32,197 nt of DNA, from contig WFNX01000067.1 in NCBI GenBank assembly GCA_015488375.1, positions 1 to 32,197 of the forward strand, written 5' to 3'. Within the stretch, counting starts at the first letter, position 1. Each line of letters opens with the position of its first letter. This document shows positions 1 to 9,056 of the stretch, one piece after another. The notes below the pieces were generated by a model, which had not been told where the DNA came from, did no database searches, and saw nothing but the letters and a program-made list of their open reading frames with translations. The position numbers and the translations under genes are program-made. Source of the DNA: Mariprofundaceae bacterium (GTDB lineage: Bacteria; Pseudomonadota; Zetaproteobacteria; Mariprofundales; Mariprofundaceae).

Positions 1-2453
1 ACATTATGCAGGGTTCTCATCGTTTCCTCGCGGATGCGGTCAAGCATGGCCGAGAACAGCTCAAACGATTCACGTTTGTATTCCTGAATCGGCTGCTTCT
101 GGGCATAGCCGCGCAGGCCCACGCTCTGGCGCAGGTGATCCATGGCCAGCAAGTGTTCCTTCCACAGGTTGTCCAGAATCTGCAGCACGAGGAATTTCTC
201 AAAAGCGCGCATCTGTTCGGCGCCGGTCATGGCTTCCTTGGCCGCCATATGCGCTTTCAGGGCTTCGGTGATTTTCACGGCCATATCCCCGGCCGTATCC
301 ACATCATCGCCGGCCAGCCATTCGGCAGGCTCACAGTCCACGGATAACTGCTCGTGCAGCGCCTGTTTCAGGCCCTCCAGATCCCATTCTTCCGGGTGTC
401 CTTCAAGGTATTGCGCTACCAGGCGTTCGGCATAGTCGGCTTGCATATCGTCGATCACATCGCGAACATCGTCAGCCAGCAGCAGTTCGCGTCGCTGGGC
501 ATAAATGACTTCGCGCTGCTTGTTCATCACATCATCATATTCAAGCAACTGTTTGCGAATATCGAAGTTGCGGCCTTCGACCTTTTTCTGCGAATTCTCG
601 ATGGCCTTGGTGATCCAGGGGTGCTCAATGGCCTCGCCTTTTTCAAAGCCCATCTTGGTCAGCATGGCCTGCATCTTTTCACCGCCGAAGATGCGCATCA
701 GATCATCTTCCAGCGACAGGTAGAAACGGGTCACACCCGGGTCGCCCTGACGACCGGCTCGACCGCGCAGCTGATTGTCGATGCGCCGCGATTCATGGCG
801 TTCGGTGCCGACGATATGCAGGCCTCCGGCAGCCACGACCTCATCATGTTCGGCCTTGCAACGTTCGCGGATTTCCTGTGCCTTGCGCTCGCGTTCTTCA
901 TCGGAAAGGTTTTTCGGCAGCGCCGCAATCATCATATCCGGGTTGCCGCCGAGCATGATGTCGGTACCACGGCCGGCCATGTTCGTGGCAATGGTGACGG
1001 CATTCTTGCGTCCGGCCTGGGCCACGATTTCCGCTTCGCGCTCATGATGTTTGGCATTGAGTACTTCGTGCCGGATGCCCTTCTTGTTGAGCATGATGGA
1101 CAGATGTTCGGATTTCTCAATCGATGTCGTACCGACGAGAATCGGCGCGCCGCTCTGATGCGTGCCGATGATATCGCGGATAATGGCTTCGTATTTGTCT
1201 TCCGTGTCACGATAGACCACATCCGGCAAATCCTTGCGGATCATCGGCTTGTTGGTCGGCACGATGACGACCTCGAGCTTGTAGATTTTCTCGAATTCCT
1301 CGGCCTCGGTATCGGCCGTGCCGGTCATGCCGGCCAGCTTCTCATAGAGGCGGAAATAGTTCTGGAAAGTAATCGAGGCCAGCGTCTGGTTCTCCGGCTG
1401 CACTTCCACGCCTTCCTTGGCCTCGATGGCCTGATGCTGACCGTCGGAGTAGCGACGGCCGGGCATCATGCGACCGGTGAATTCATCGATAATGATGACT
1501 TCACCGCCGCGCACGATGTAGTCCACTTCGCGTGTGAACAGGGTATTGGCGCGCAGCGACTGCGTAATCGCATGCATGATGTTGACGTTCTCGATATCGT
1601 AAAGGTTGCCTGTCGGCAACAGGCCGGCCTCACGGCACAGCGTTTCGATATGCTCCATGCCCTTCTCGGTGAAGGCGACGGCCTTGTCCTTTTCATCCTT
1701 TTCGTAATCGGATTCATCCAGTTGCTTGATTAAGGCATCGGCCTGTTTGTACAGGTCGGTGGCCTGTTCGGCCGGGCCGGAAATAATCAGCGGCGTACGC
1801 GCCTCGTCGATAAGGATGGAGTCCACCTCATCGACAATGGCGAAATGGTATTCGCGCTGTACCAGGTCTTCGCTGCGGAAGGCCATGTTATCGCGCAGGT
1901 AATCGAAGCCGAACTCGTTATTGGTGCCGTAGGTGACATCGGCGGCATAGGCGGCGCGCCGTTCATCATTATCGATGCCATGCACGATAACGCCGGTTGT
2001 CAGTCCCAGGAAGTGATACAGCTTGCCCATCCATGCGGCATCGCGCGAAGCCAGATAATCATTGACCGTGACCACATGCACGCCGCGGCCGGTCAGTGCA
2101 TTGAGATACACCGGCAGGGTGGCCATCAGCGTTTTACCTTCACCGGTCTTCATTTCCGAGATTTTGCCCTGATGCAGAATCATGCCGCCGATGAGCTGCA
2201 CATCATAATGGCGCATGCCCAGCACGCGTTTCGAGGCTTCACGGCAAACCGCGAAGGCTTCCGGCAACAGGTCATCCAGTGATTCGCCCTGTTCCAGGCG
2301 CTGTTTGAATTCGCCGGTTTTGGCCTGTAATTGCGCATCATCCAGCGCCTGAATGTCACTTTCCAGTGCATTGATGCGGTCCACCAGCGGGTACAGCTCT
2401 TTCAGGATGCGATCGTTACGGCTGCCGAAGATTTTGGTCAGAATGTTGAACAT
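1..2453 (-). CDS. secA: Preprotein translocase ATPase SecA (C-terminus cut off by window edge)
   Basis: SecA is the cytoplasmic motor ATPase that pushes unfolded preproteins through the SecYEG channel. About 817 residues are visible from the ATG at 2453. They start [18 protein letters not shown], a typical SecA N-terminus. The Walker A motif GEGKT lies at residues 104-108, and the DEAD-like Walker B stretch reads [18 protein letters not shown]. The second motor domain ([15 protein letters not shown] and [13 protein letters not shown]) and the helical scaffold/wing region ([16 protein letters not shown]) are all intact. Usual length is about 900 residues, so some 80 C-terminal residues, including the possible Zn-binding tail, lie outside the window. 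A GGAG ribosome-binding site precedes the start by about 9 nt. The gene starts 25 nt after an aminotransferase gene on the same strand and may be co-transcribed with it. Identification is firm. Confidence 0.98.
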   Translation of the reverse strand, partial: MFNILTKIFGSRNDRILKELYPLVDRINALESDIQALDDAQLQAKTGEFKQRLEQGESLDDLLPEAFAVCREASKRVLGMRHYDVQLIGGMILHQGKISEMKTGEGKTLMATLPVYLNALTGRGVHVVTVNDYLASRDAAWMGKLYHFLGLTTGVIVHGIDNDERRAAYAADVTYGTNNEFGFDYLRDNMAFRSEDLVQREYHFAIVDEVDSILIDEARTPLIISGPAEQATDLYKQADALIKQLDESDYEKDEKDKAVAFTEKGMEHIETLCREAGLLPTGNLYDIENVNIMHAITQSLRANTLFTREVDYIVRGGEVIIIDEFTGRMMPGRRYSDGQHQAIEAKEGVEVQPENQTLASITFQNYFRLYEKLAGMTGTADTEAEEFEKIYKLEVVIVPTNKPMIRKDLPDVVYRDTEDKYEAIIRDIIGTHQSGAPILVGTTSIEKSEHLSIMLNKKGIRHEVLNAKHHEREAEIVAQAGRKNAVTIATNMAGRGTDIMLGGNPDMMIAALPKNLSDEERERKAQEIRERCKAEHDEVVAAGGLHIVGTERHESRRIDNQLRGRAGRQGDPGVTRFYLSLEDDLMRIFGGEKMQAMLTKMGFEKGEAIEHPWITKAIENSQKKVEGRNFDIRKQLLEYDDVMNKQREVIYAQRRELLLADDVRDVIDDMQADYAERLVAQYLEGHPEEWDLEGLKQALHEQLSVDCEPAEWLAGDDVDTAGDMAVKITEALKAHMAAKEAMTGAEQMRAFEKFLVLQILDNLWKEHLLAMDHLRQSVGLRGYAQKQPIQEYKRESFELFSAMLDRIREETMRTLHN

Positions 2454-2478
2454 GGGCGAAGAACTCCGCGTCGGGGAT

Positions 2479-3630
2479 TTACGATTCCCGTGAATTTAGA
2501 AAGGCGCTGATTCTACTGATGCCGCATTGAATGTCATCCAGCCCGGTAGCATAGGAAAAACGCACGTGCTCCCGCGCCCGGTAGCGGCCGAAGTCCTCGC
2601 CCGGCGTGATGGCAACACCGGCGCATTCCAGCAGTTCGCGGCAGAAGGATGGCGCATCATCGGTGAGTCTGCGCACATTGGCATAGATGTAGAACGCGCC
2701 CTGCGGTTCGACGACGATATCGAAACCGAGGGCGGGCAGTGTGTCCAGCAGGAAGCGCCGCCGCTCGTCATAGGCCCGGCGCATGGCCTCGGTGGCCTCC
2801 GTCGCCCCCAGGGCGGCGATGGCGGCATATTGCGATAAGGTGGGGGCGGCGATGAAGATGTTCTGCATCACGCGGCGGCAGGCATCGATCAGCGCTTCGG
2901 GCACGATCACCCAGCCGATACGCCAGCCGGTCATGGCCCAGCGTTTGGAGAAACCGTTGACGACAATGGCCTGATCGTCGAACTCCAGCGCCGAGCGGGC
3001 GCGCACGCCGTAGGTCAGGCCGTGATAAATCTCGTCGGAAATCAAATGGCCGCCATGCGCCCGGCAGTATGCGGCGATGGCGGTGAGCGCATCATCGCAG
3101 ATCAGCGTGCCGGTCGGATTGGACGGATTGATGACCACGGCGGCACGGGTGTCGTCGCGCCAGTGGCGCTCCAGCAGCTCAGCCGAAAGGTGATAGCGCG
3201 TCTCCGGCCCGACCGGGATATTGATCGGGCAGCCGCCGGCCAGGCGAATGAAGTTGCGCTGGCAGGGGTAGCCGGGATCGGAGAGCAACACCGATTCGCC
3301 GGCCTCCAGCAGCACGGCATAGAGCAGGCTGAAGGCGCCGGAGCTGCCCGGCGTGATCAGGATGCGTTCGGGAGCGACGGAAACGTTGTATTCTCGCGCA
3401 TACCAGTCGGCCAGCGCCTGCTGCAGTGCGGGATTGCCGGTGGACGGCGTGTAAAAATTATCGCCACGATCAAGCTGACGATGGGCTTCGGCAATCACTG
3501 CGGCCGGCGTGGGAAAGTCCGGCTCACCGATTTCCATATGAATGATGCGGCGGCCGGCGGCCTCCAGTTGTTTGGCCCGTTCCAGCAATTGCATGACCCG
3601 AAACGGCTCGATCTGATCAATTCTGCGCAT
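2479..3630 (-). CDS. PLP-dependent class I/II aminotransferase
   Basis: This is a 383-residue fold-type I aminotransferase of the aspartate/alanine aminotransferase superfamily, which moves amino groups between amino acids and 2-oxo acids in the cytoplasm. Family motifs are in order: IGEPDFPTP near residue 34, the cofactor-binding glycine turn TPGSSGAFS near 93, NPSNPTG at 168-174, SDEIYHGL near 198 (Asp and Tyr that contact PLP), the Schiff-base lysine K229 in [15 protein letters not shown], and the C-terminal substrate-carboxylate Arg in VRFSYAT. Length is normal. The substrate cannot be read from sequence; it belongs to the broad group that includes alanine and aspartate aminotransferases. 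The ATG at 3630 has only a weak ribosome-binding site. secA follows 25 nt downstream, with no metabolic link evident. Class is certain, specificity unknown. Confidence 0.93.
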   Translation of the reverse strand: MRRIDQIEPFRVMQLLERAKQLEAAGRRIIHMEIGEPDFPTPAAVIAEAHRQLDRGDNFYTPSTGNPALQQALADWYAREYNVSVAPERILITPGSSGAFSLLYAVLLEAGESVLLSDPGYPCQRNFIRLAGGCPINIPVGPETRYHLSAELLERHWRDDTRAAVVINPSNPTGTLICDDALTAIAAYCRAHGGHLISDEIYHGLTYGVRARSALEFDDQAIVVNGFSKRWAMTGWRIGWVIVPEALIDACRRVMQNIFIAAPTLSQYAAIAALGATEATEAMRRAYDERRRFLLDTLPALGFDIVVEPQGAFYIYANVRRLTDDAPSFCRELLECAGVAITPGEDFGRYRAREHVRFSYATGLDDIQCGISRISAFLNSRES

Positions 3631-4113
3631 GGCCCGATATTAGCGGCAAGCGGTCGGCCGGCCTATGCCGGATGTGTCGGGAAGGAGATATCATTTCCGG
3701 ATATCGCCGCGAGTGCTTTTCGCCGGATATGCTGCCTGTCATGCGTCTGTCGAGAACAGCCTGAATCAATCTGTGCCTGAAAAGATCCGGAGCACCCTCA
3801 TATTCATCCGGCAATGCACAGTCCGGGTTTTCATAAACTTCAACATGTATGGGCCATCGGCACATGAAATGATTGTCGGATAGTTTCTTGTCCGTATTTT
3901 GATCAACCGGCGGGTACGCCCTTCGCCGAGATAGATGGCGTTCGCCAAAATATCAGCAGCCTTGCCGCCTGCCTGTGTTATATCCAAACGCATCCTCCTG
4001 GTGAATGATGTTTTGCGTATGGCTGGTGTCCTCTTTTCCAGCATGTTCCCCTCTTCAGGCTATTCTCAATAACTATTGTGGTTGAGGTGATTGCGACCAA
4101 GCCCCAAAGCGGC
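3631..4113. other. Gap with little clear coding content
   Basis: This 483-bp stretch separates the aminotransferase start from the end of the hybrid histidine kinase. I see no tRNA, repeat or convincing terminator in it. The only candidates are a 92-codon ORF at 3766-4044 (minus) and a second, overlapping minus frame that stays open from about 3930 down to 3617. The second frame encodes protein-like acidic sequence (PIHVEVYENPDCALPDEY). The two could be halves of one frameshifted, decaying gene, or chance frames. Any promoter for the aminotransferase should lie in the right-hand part, upstream of 3630; I could not pick a clear one. Confidence 0.4.
3766..4044 (-). CDS. Doubtful small ORF, 92 residues, unrecognised
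   Basis: The frame opens at an ATG preceded by GAGGGGAAC, a good ribosome-binding site, 70 nt after the end of the upstream kinase gene on the same strand. The product is very basic (MLEKRTPAIRKTSFTRRMRL at the start), with a possible amphipathic helix around residues 22-40, and has no cysteine motif, signal peptide or domain I recognise. From about residue 50 the sequence looks less protein-like, while the neighbouring minus frame becomes more so, which suggests a frameshift remnant. It may equally be a chance ORF. Confidence 0.25.
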   Translation of the reverse strand: MLEKRTPAIRKTSFTRRMRLDITQAGGKAADILANAIYLGEGRTRRLIKIRTRNYPTIISCADGPYMLKFMKTRTVHCRMNMRVLRIFSGTD

Positions 4114-6024
4114 TCATCCGCTATGTCGGATTTCCGCGTGGAGTTGTTGTTTGATCTCCCTGCTGAGTTGCGGAACCTGCAGAGGCTTTTTCAGGACATG
4201 GTAATGAGCATCGGCAGGCAGGATTTCCATCTGCTGATGCAGGTCGTAGCCGGTGATGAACAGCACGGGGCGATGAATGCCAAGCGCATTCAAGCGTAGC
4301 AGGGTTTCCGGCCCGGAGAGTCCGGGCATGACGATATCACACAGAATGAGCGCTACATCATCACCTTGCGTTTGCATCAGTTCAATGGCCTGCTGGCCAC
4401 TTCCCGCCAGTAACACGCGGTAGCCGATGGATTGCAGTAATTCGCCATGTGTTTGAAGCAGGAAAGGATCGTCATCCACCAGCAACACGCATTGTCCTTC
4501 GCCGCATTCAATCGTGTTTGCTGTGGCATCGACATTTGTTTCACATGCGGGTGTGTCGTTGGTCACGGACTGGCTTTCTTCCAGCAGGGGGAGATAGATG
4601 CGAAAGCATGTCCCCTGTCCTGCCTGGCTGTCCACATTGATGTAACCGCCGTGGCTATTCATGGTAGCATGAGTCATGCTGAGTCCGAGGCCTGTTCCTT
4701 CACCTGCCTGTTTGGTGGTGAAGAAGGGATCGAAAATGCGGTGGATGTGTGTCTTGTCAATGCCACAGCCGTTATCTTCAATCTGCAATTCCAGGGCATG
4801 TTGCACGGGAGGGTGTGTGATCTCCTCGGGCGAAGCCAGTTGTTCGCCGGAAACGACGGATGCCTGCAGGCAGATGCGCGGCTTTGCGCATTCGCTGACG
4901 GCTTGGCAGGCATTATTGATGATATTGATCACGACCTGCCGCAGGCGGGCGTTGTCACCATGCAGCCAGGCTTCATTCGGAATATCAATGTTCACATCAA
5001 AGCGGATCTGTTCGTCCATGGTCAGTCGAGCCAGTTCGACCACATCCTGCAGAAATTTCCGGACAGAGAAGGTCTCCATTGTGCCGGAGTCGGGATGGGT
5101 AAACAGTTTCAGGCGGTTGATTACTGTCGAGGCGCGTTCCAGTTCGTCATGCATCAGGCGCAATCGGGAGCGGCGCTTTGTTTCATCATCATCCTTTTCC
5201 AGTAAATATACACAGCCCATCATAGCAGCCAGGATATTGTTAAAGTCATGTGCCAGGCGGCTGACCATGGTGCCCATTGCCTCCATCTTTTGCGCTTGGA
5301 TAAATTGTTGCTGAGTTTGCCGCCAAGCCTGATGAATCTTTTCCTTTTCACGAATTTCTTCGGCCAGTCGTTCGGCTGTTTGCCGCAGGGAAGTAGTGCG
5401 CTGCACAACTTCCTGTTCCAGATGGTCGCGTGCGCGTTCCAGTTCGGTGCGCGTGGCCTCCAGTTGTTGATTGGAGACCTGCATGCGGCGGTTTTCGCTT
5501 TCTCGATGGCTCTCGAAGATGTGTGCCATGGAGGCAAGGAAGAAATACATGACGCCGGCCATCAGCAGGGAAATTGGTGAATAGGTCAGAAACGGTTGCA
5601 CAATAAAATGCAGCAGGGTGAGCAGGAGCAGGAATCCTGCCAGAATAAGAATTTGTACGCGGGCAGTCCGGCAACCAAACAACGGGTAACAGAGCATGGG
5701 AAAGATCATGCTCCAGTAGAGTCCGGAATTGTCGATGCCGCCATCGATGAACAGCAGACTCAGGATGACAAAGCTGCTGATCAGAAGAAACTGCTTGATT
5801 TTCTCGATATGGGTGTTGTTGAGGAAAAGCAACAGGCAAAGCAGGAAACAGAGGTCGAGCAGGATTTCTGCCAGTCCGAGGATTAGATGGTCATGCAGCA
5901 GATTAAGTGCGCTGAAGAAAGCGATAAGGGGAATGGAAATATAGAAAATAAGGCGCAGTACCTTATATTGGTAGCTGGAGAGCTCCTCATTCTCTGCAAC
6001 GTGTATCCTCATGAAACTAATCAT
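4114..6024 (-). CDS. Membrane-bound hybrid sensor histidine kinase with receiver domain
   Basis: This 636-residue hybrid kinase is probably an inner-membrane protein. Residues about 23-170 form five or six hydrophobic segments with short loops and no large periplasmic sensor. A charged coiled coil follows (about 172-245). The HisKA H-box SRLAHDFNNIL places the phospho-accepting histidine at H259. The ATPase domain has an N-box (NIINNACQAV, about 367-376), G1 (EDNGCGID, about 416-423) and G2 (GEGTGLGLS, 441-449). A linker leads to a complete receiver domain: acidic pocket VDDD at 516-519, phospho-acceptor D563 in LCDIVMPG, and K613 in LKKP. All catalytic residues are present. An alternative start four codons in (6012) is equally possible. 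It is divergent from the FAD enzyme at 6149. No DNA-binding response regulator lies nearby, so its output partner and signal are unknown. Confidence 0.93.
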   Translation of the reverse strand: MISFMRIHVAENEELSSYQYKVLRLIFYISIPLIAFFSALNLLHDHLILGLAEILLDLCFLLCLLLFLNNTHIEKIKQFLLISSFVILSLLFIDGGIDNSGLYWSMIFPMLCYPLFGCRTARVQILILAGFLLLLTLLHFIVQPFLTYSPISLLMAGVMYFFLASMAHIFESHRESENRRMQVSNQQLEATRTELERARDHLEQEVVQRTTSLRQTAERLAEEIREKEKIHQAWRQTQQQFIQAQKMEAMGTMVSRLAHDFNNILAAMMGCVYLLEKDDDETKRRSRLRLMHDELERASTVINRLKLFTHPDSGTMETFSVRKFLQDVVELARLTMDEQIRFDVNIDIPNEAWLHGDNARLRQVVINIINNACQAVSECAKPRICLQASVVSGEQLASPEEITHPPVQHALELQIEDNGCGIDKTHIHRIFDPFFTTKQAGEGTGLGLSMTHATMNSHGGYINVDSQAGQGTCFRIYLPLLEESQSVTNDTPACETNVDATANTIECGEGQCVLLVDDDPFLLQTHGELLQSIGYRVLLAGSGQQAIELMQTQGDDVALILCDIVMPGLSGPETLLRLNALGIHRPVLFITGYDLHQQMEILPADAHYHVLKKPLQVPQLSREIKQQLHAEIRHSG

Positions 6025-6148
6025 GGAGGAATTTGGATAAAAAATCCATTCTTCGGAGCGATTGTTGTTGAGTAAGGGGTGAAAGGGGGCGTGGTGTATG
6101 GACTGTTGGCGCTGGTGTCACGGGATGTTCCGGTTTAGAGTCCTGATC

Positions 6149-7339
6149 ATGGCTGAACAATACGATATGGTGGTGATCGGCGCCGGAATCAGTGGCTTGT
6201 CCATGGCCTGGCGGGCACGGCAGGCGGGTATGCGCGTGCTGGTGCTGGAGAGGGAGCAACGCGCCGGCGGCTGTTTCCATTCGGTGGCCGTGGATGACGG
6301 AGGCTCCCCGTTCTGGCTGGAGCTGGGCACGCATACCTGCTTCAATTCTTATACGCGCCTGTTGGCAATGCTGCAGGAGCTGGGGCTGGCCGGGCAGTTG
6401 CAGGCGCGGCGCAAGCTGCGCTATCGCCTGCTTGCCGATGGACGCCTGTATTCGATTCCTTCGCGCCTGCACTGGCTGGAGCTGTTTGGTCATGCCTGGC
6501 GGCTGTTTTCGCTGGACAAGGCAGGGCGATCGGTGGCCGGCTATTATCGCACGCTGGTCGGTGAACGGAATTACCGCGAGGTATTTCGGCATGCGTTCAA
6601 TGCCGTGATTTGCCAGCCGGCGGATAACGTGCCGGCCGATATGCTGTTTCGCAAGCGGTCGCGCAACAAGGATGTGATGCGCAGTTTCACGATGCCGCAG
6701 GGCTTGCAGCAGATTATCGATGCGCTGGAGAAGCGGCTTGATTGCCGCAAGGGACAGGAGATCCGCAGCCTGCGCCATGAGCAGGGCAGGTTTGATGTGG
6801 TGACGGATGATGCGCACTATGCGGCCCGGCTGCTGGTGTGCGCCACGCCGACGACGGCCGCGGGCCGGCTGCTGCGCGATGCATTCCCGGATATTGCGCG
6901 GCGTTTGTCCGCCATCGATGAGGTGGTGGTGGAATCGGTCGGCGTGGTGGTCGAGCGGCAGACGCTGTCGCTGGAGGAGATCGCCGGCATTATCGCCGCG
7001 GATGATGATTTCTATTCGGCGGTCTCCCGCGATGTGGTTGACCATGAGCACTGGCGGGGATTCAGTTTTCATTTCCGCCCAGGGCGTCTGGATAAGGCCG
7101 GCAGGCTGCGGCGTGTGTGCGAGGTGCTGGGGGTTGATGAAGGGGCATTGCAACACGTGTTTCATAAAACCAATCGCCTGCCGGCGCCGGATATGGAGCA
7201 TCATGCGCGCATTGCCGGGATTGATCGTGCGCTGGACGGGTTGCCGCTGGGGCTGGTCGGTAATTATTTTGCCGGCGTGGCCGTGGAGGATTGTCTCGAA
7301 CGCGTGGAAAAGGAATGTGCCCGGTTGAGTCTGCGATGA
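6149..7339 (+). CDS. FAD-dependent amine oxidoreductase, protoporphyrinogen-oxidase-like
   Basis: The 396-residue product begins with a Rossmann dinucleotide-binding motif, VVIGAGISG (glycines at residues 11, 13 and 16), followed by a second FAD contact, VLEREQRAGG. The middle reads ELGTHTCFNS, corresponding to the GPNSF region of protoporphyrinogen oxidases. The C-terminus, GLVGNYFAGVAVEDCL, closely resembles the flavin-contacting GNY-x-x-G-V-x-V-x-DC motif of HemY-type oxidases. A role in haem synthesis is possible but not proven; a related flavin amine oxidase is the alternative. I chose the ATG at 6149, which sits right before the FAD motif with AGAG upstream; an in-frame ATG at 6098 would add 17 residues unlike this family. 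The stop overlaps the start of the next lipoprotein gene (ATGA), so the two are translationally coupled. Confidence 0.82.
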   Translation: MAEQYDMVVIGAGISGLSMAWRARQAGMRVLVLEREQRAGGCFHSVAVDDGGSPFWLELGTHTCFNSYTRLLAMLQELGLAGQLQARRKLRYRLLADGRLYSIPSRLHWLELFGHAWRLFSLDKAGRSVAGYYRTLVGERNYREVFRHAFNAVICQPADNVPADMLFRKRSRNKDVMRSFTMPQGLQQIIDALEKRLDCRKGQEIRSLRHEQGRFDVVTDDAHYAARLLVCATPTTAAGRLLRDAFPDIARRLSAIDEVVVESVGVVVERQTLSLEEIAGIIAADDDFYSAVSRDVVDHEHWRGFSFHFRPGRLDKAGRLRRVCEVLGVDEGALQHVFHKTNRLPAPDMEHHARIAGIDRALDGLPLGLVGNYFAGVAVEDCLERVEKECARLSLR

Positions 7340-7770
7340 TCCGCTATTTTTCCCTGCTTGCCGTACTGGCGCTCGGTGGGTGCGGTGATGGGCGTGTGGA
7401 TGTCATGTTCGAGTGCGCCTCGCCCGGTGGCGAATACGTTGCAACGGCATACCGTGTGGCAACCGGTCAGCGGCCGAACCAGCGGCAGCTACGCCTGAAT
7501 GTGCGTCCCCGGTTGCTGCCGTTTGATGCCGATATGTACAGTTTTGCGTTCCGTTACGGGGATGATGTGATTCTGCAGTGGCAGGATGCGCGGCATTTGC
7601 AGGTTGTGTATCCGCAACATGCGCAGATTCTGCGTCAGGAACGCGTGCTGTTCGGCACCAGCCAGACATACAGTTCCACGGATTCGTTGATGATCGATTA
7701 CCGTGAGCGACCATCCACGCACGGTTATTTCATGGTTGAGACACGTTGCAGGCCACCGTCCGGGGGCTGA
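7336..7770 (+). CDS. Small predicted lipoprotein, function unknown
   Basis: The 144-residue protein starts MIRYFSLLAVLALGGCGDG: a short basic N-terminus, a hydrophobic core and an LGGC lipobox that would be cut and lipidated at Cys16. The mature part has no domain I recognise and includes two further cysteines (about residues 29 and 138) that could form a disulfide. The ATG overlaps the stop of the FAD oxidoreductase gene by 4 nt, so it is expressed from the same message. It converges tail-to-tail with the histidine kinase at 7772, with a single base between the stops and no room for a conventional terminator outside the coding sequences. Confidence 0.8.
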   Translation: MIRYFSLLAVLALGGCGDGRVDVMFECASPGGEYVATAYRVATGQRPNQRQLRLNVRPRLLPFDADMYSFAFRYGDDVILQWQDARHLQVVYPQHAQILRQERVLFGTSQTYSSTDSLMIDYRERPSTHGYFMVETRCRPPSGG

Positions 7771-7771
7771 G

Positions 7772-9049
7772 TTATTTTACCAGGCATGGCTCCTGTTTGG
7801 CTTCCTCGTGGTGCCCGGGAGCTTCGAGTCGCCCGGGCTGTGTCCGGATGCCGGGAAGGCGAATGCTGACAGTACATCCTTCGCCTTCCCGGCTGGAGAT
7901 ATCGATCGTACCATGATGCAGCAGGATAATGCCGCGTACTGCAGCAAGTCCGAGGCCGCGTCCGAGGAAACGCGTGGAATAGAAGGGCTCGAATACGCGC
8001 GAGAGGTTGTCGGGGTCGATGCCATGAGCGTTGTCCCGGAATTGCAGTACACAAACGTCGTCTTGCTTTTCGAGAGAGATGGATATCCGGGCGGAAGATG
8101 GATCGCAGGCTTCTCTGGCATTGTTCCAGAGTTCGCTCAGAACTTCCCGCATCAGCGTAGTATCCATGGCACAGCGAACGGGATGGTCCGGCAACCGGGC
8201 CCGGGGGATGACAGTCATGTTCTGCTCCAGGCTGCGAAGATCCTCAAGCCATGTTCGAATCAGGGAGCCGAGGTCCATGGATTGCATTTCCAGTGCCATA
8301 TGATCAGCGCAATACAACAACTTCCTGGCGAGGGCGCTGGTTTCCTCGGCCTTGTGTTCAATCATCCCGATCAGCTTGTTGGCGGATTCTTCCGGGCCAG
8401 GCTCGCGCAACAGAAAGGCGCTGCCGTGAATGACATGCATGGCATTATTGATCAGATGTGCCAGGCCAGCGGCAATGGTCTGGATCGTGGTCAGCTTTTC
8501 CTTTTCAGCCTGCTCTTTGGCCAGCAGTTGTGCAGTGTTCAGGCGTTCTTCATGATGTGTCCGGTTGTGCCGGATAAACAGGATGGCAATAGCAGCACAG
8601 GCAATTTGTCCTGCCAGTGTGCCGATTTGGAGATCCAGAGGGTAGCCGGATGGCAATGGCTCCAGAATGAACAGGGTCAGCGTGCCAAGAAAAATCATCG
8701 TGACCCAGGGGTAGGCGGCTTCCTGCATGAACAGGAACAGCGCAATGATCACAACAGGAAGCCATACTGCCGCCTCGGCTTGCAGGTGAATGCCGGTCAG
8801 AATGGCAATGGTGGCAATGGCGGCGGAAAGATGCATGGCTATCTGCATTCGGCCGATGTATGTCATCGCGAAGGTCAGCAGGAACGCTGTACCGGCCATG
8901 CCGGTCATTTGCATCAGGGCCAAGCGGTTGGTGAAACCATAGAAGATGCTGAAGCCCAGTGAGATCAGCGTGGCGAACAGCATCATGCGTTGCAGATAGA
9001 CAGGGCTGACAAGGGGTTTGTGTTCGGACAGTAAATGCCTTATACGCAC
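7772..9049 (-). CDS. Membrane histidine kinase with atypical H-box and G1 box
   Basis: The 425-residue protein has about six hydrophobic segments (residues about 18-160), a charged linker, then a HisKA/HATPase_c pair and no receiver domain. The H-box reads GLAHLINNAMHVI: H198 is present, but the acidic residue that normally follows the histidine (HE or HD) is Leu199. The N-box is intact (SELWNNAREAC). The G1 box is FRDNAHGID, with Ala where the first glycine of DxGxG is expected. The G2 box (GRGLGLAAV) is normal. Autophosphorylation may therefore be weak or altered. The start is GTG at 9049, only 7 nt after the gcvPB stop, so it is probably the last gene of the glycine-cleavage operon. No cognate response regulator is in view. 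Confidence 0.88.
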   Translation of the reverse strand: MRIRHLLSEHKPLVSPVYLQRMMLFATLISLGFSIFYGFTNRLALMQMTGMAGTAFLLTFAMTYIGRMQIAMHLSAAIATIAILTGIHLQAEAAVWLPVVIIALFLFMQEAAYPWVTMIFLGTLTLFILEPLPSGYPLDLQIGTLAGQIACAAIAILFIRHNRTHHEERLNTAQLLAKEQAEKEKLTTIQTIAAGLAHLINNAMHVIHGSAFLLREPGPEESANKLIGMIEHKAEETSALARKLLYCADHMALEMQSMDLGSLIRTWLEDLRSLEQNMTVIPRARLPDHPVRCAMDTTLMREVLSELWNNAREACDPSSARISISLEKQDDVCVLQFRDNAHGIDPDNLSRVFEPFYSTRFLGRGLGLAAVRGIILLHHGTIDISSREGEGCTVSIRLPGIRTQPGRLEAPGHHEEAKQEPCLVK

Positions 9050-9056
9050 GTCCGGC

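Noticed and set aside
354-1733. A 459-codon plus-strand frame antisense to secA
   Set aside because: secA is intact on the other strand with all motifs; long antisense frames are common in GC-rich DNA, and this one shows no domain.
7703-8962. A 419-codon plus-strand frame over the second histidine kinase
   Set aside because: It is antisense to a gene with clear HisKA/HATPase boxes and shows no domain of its own.
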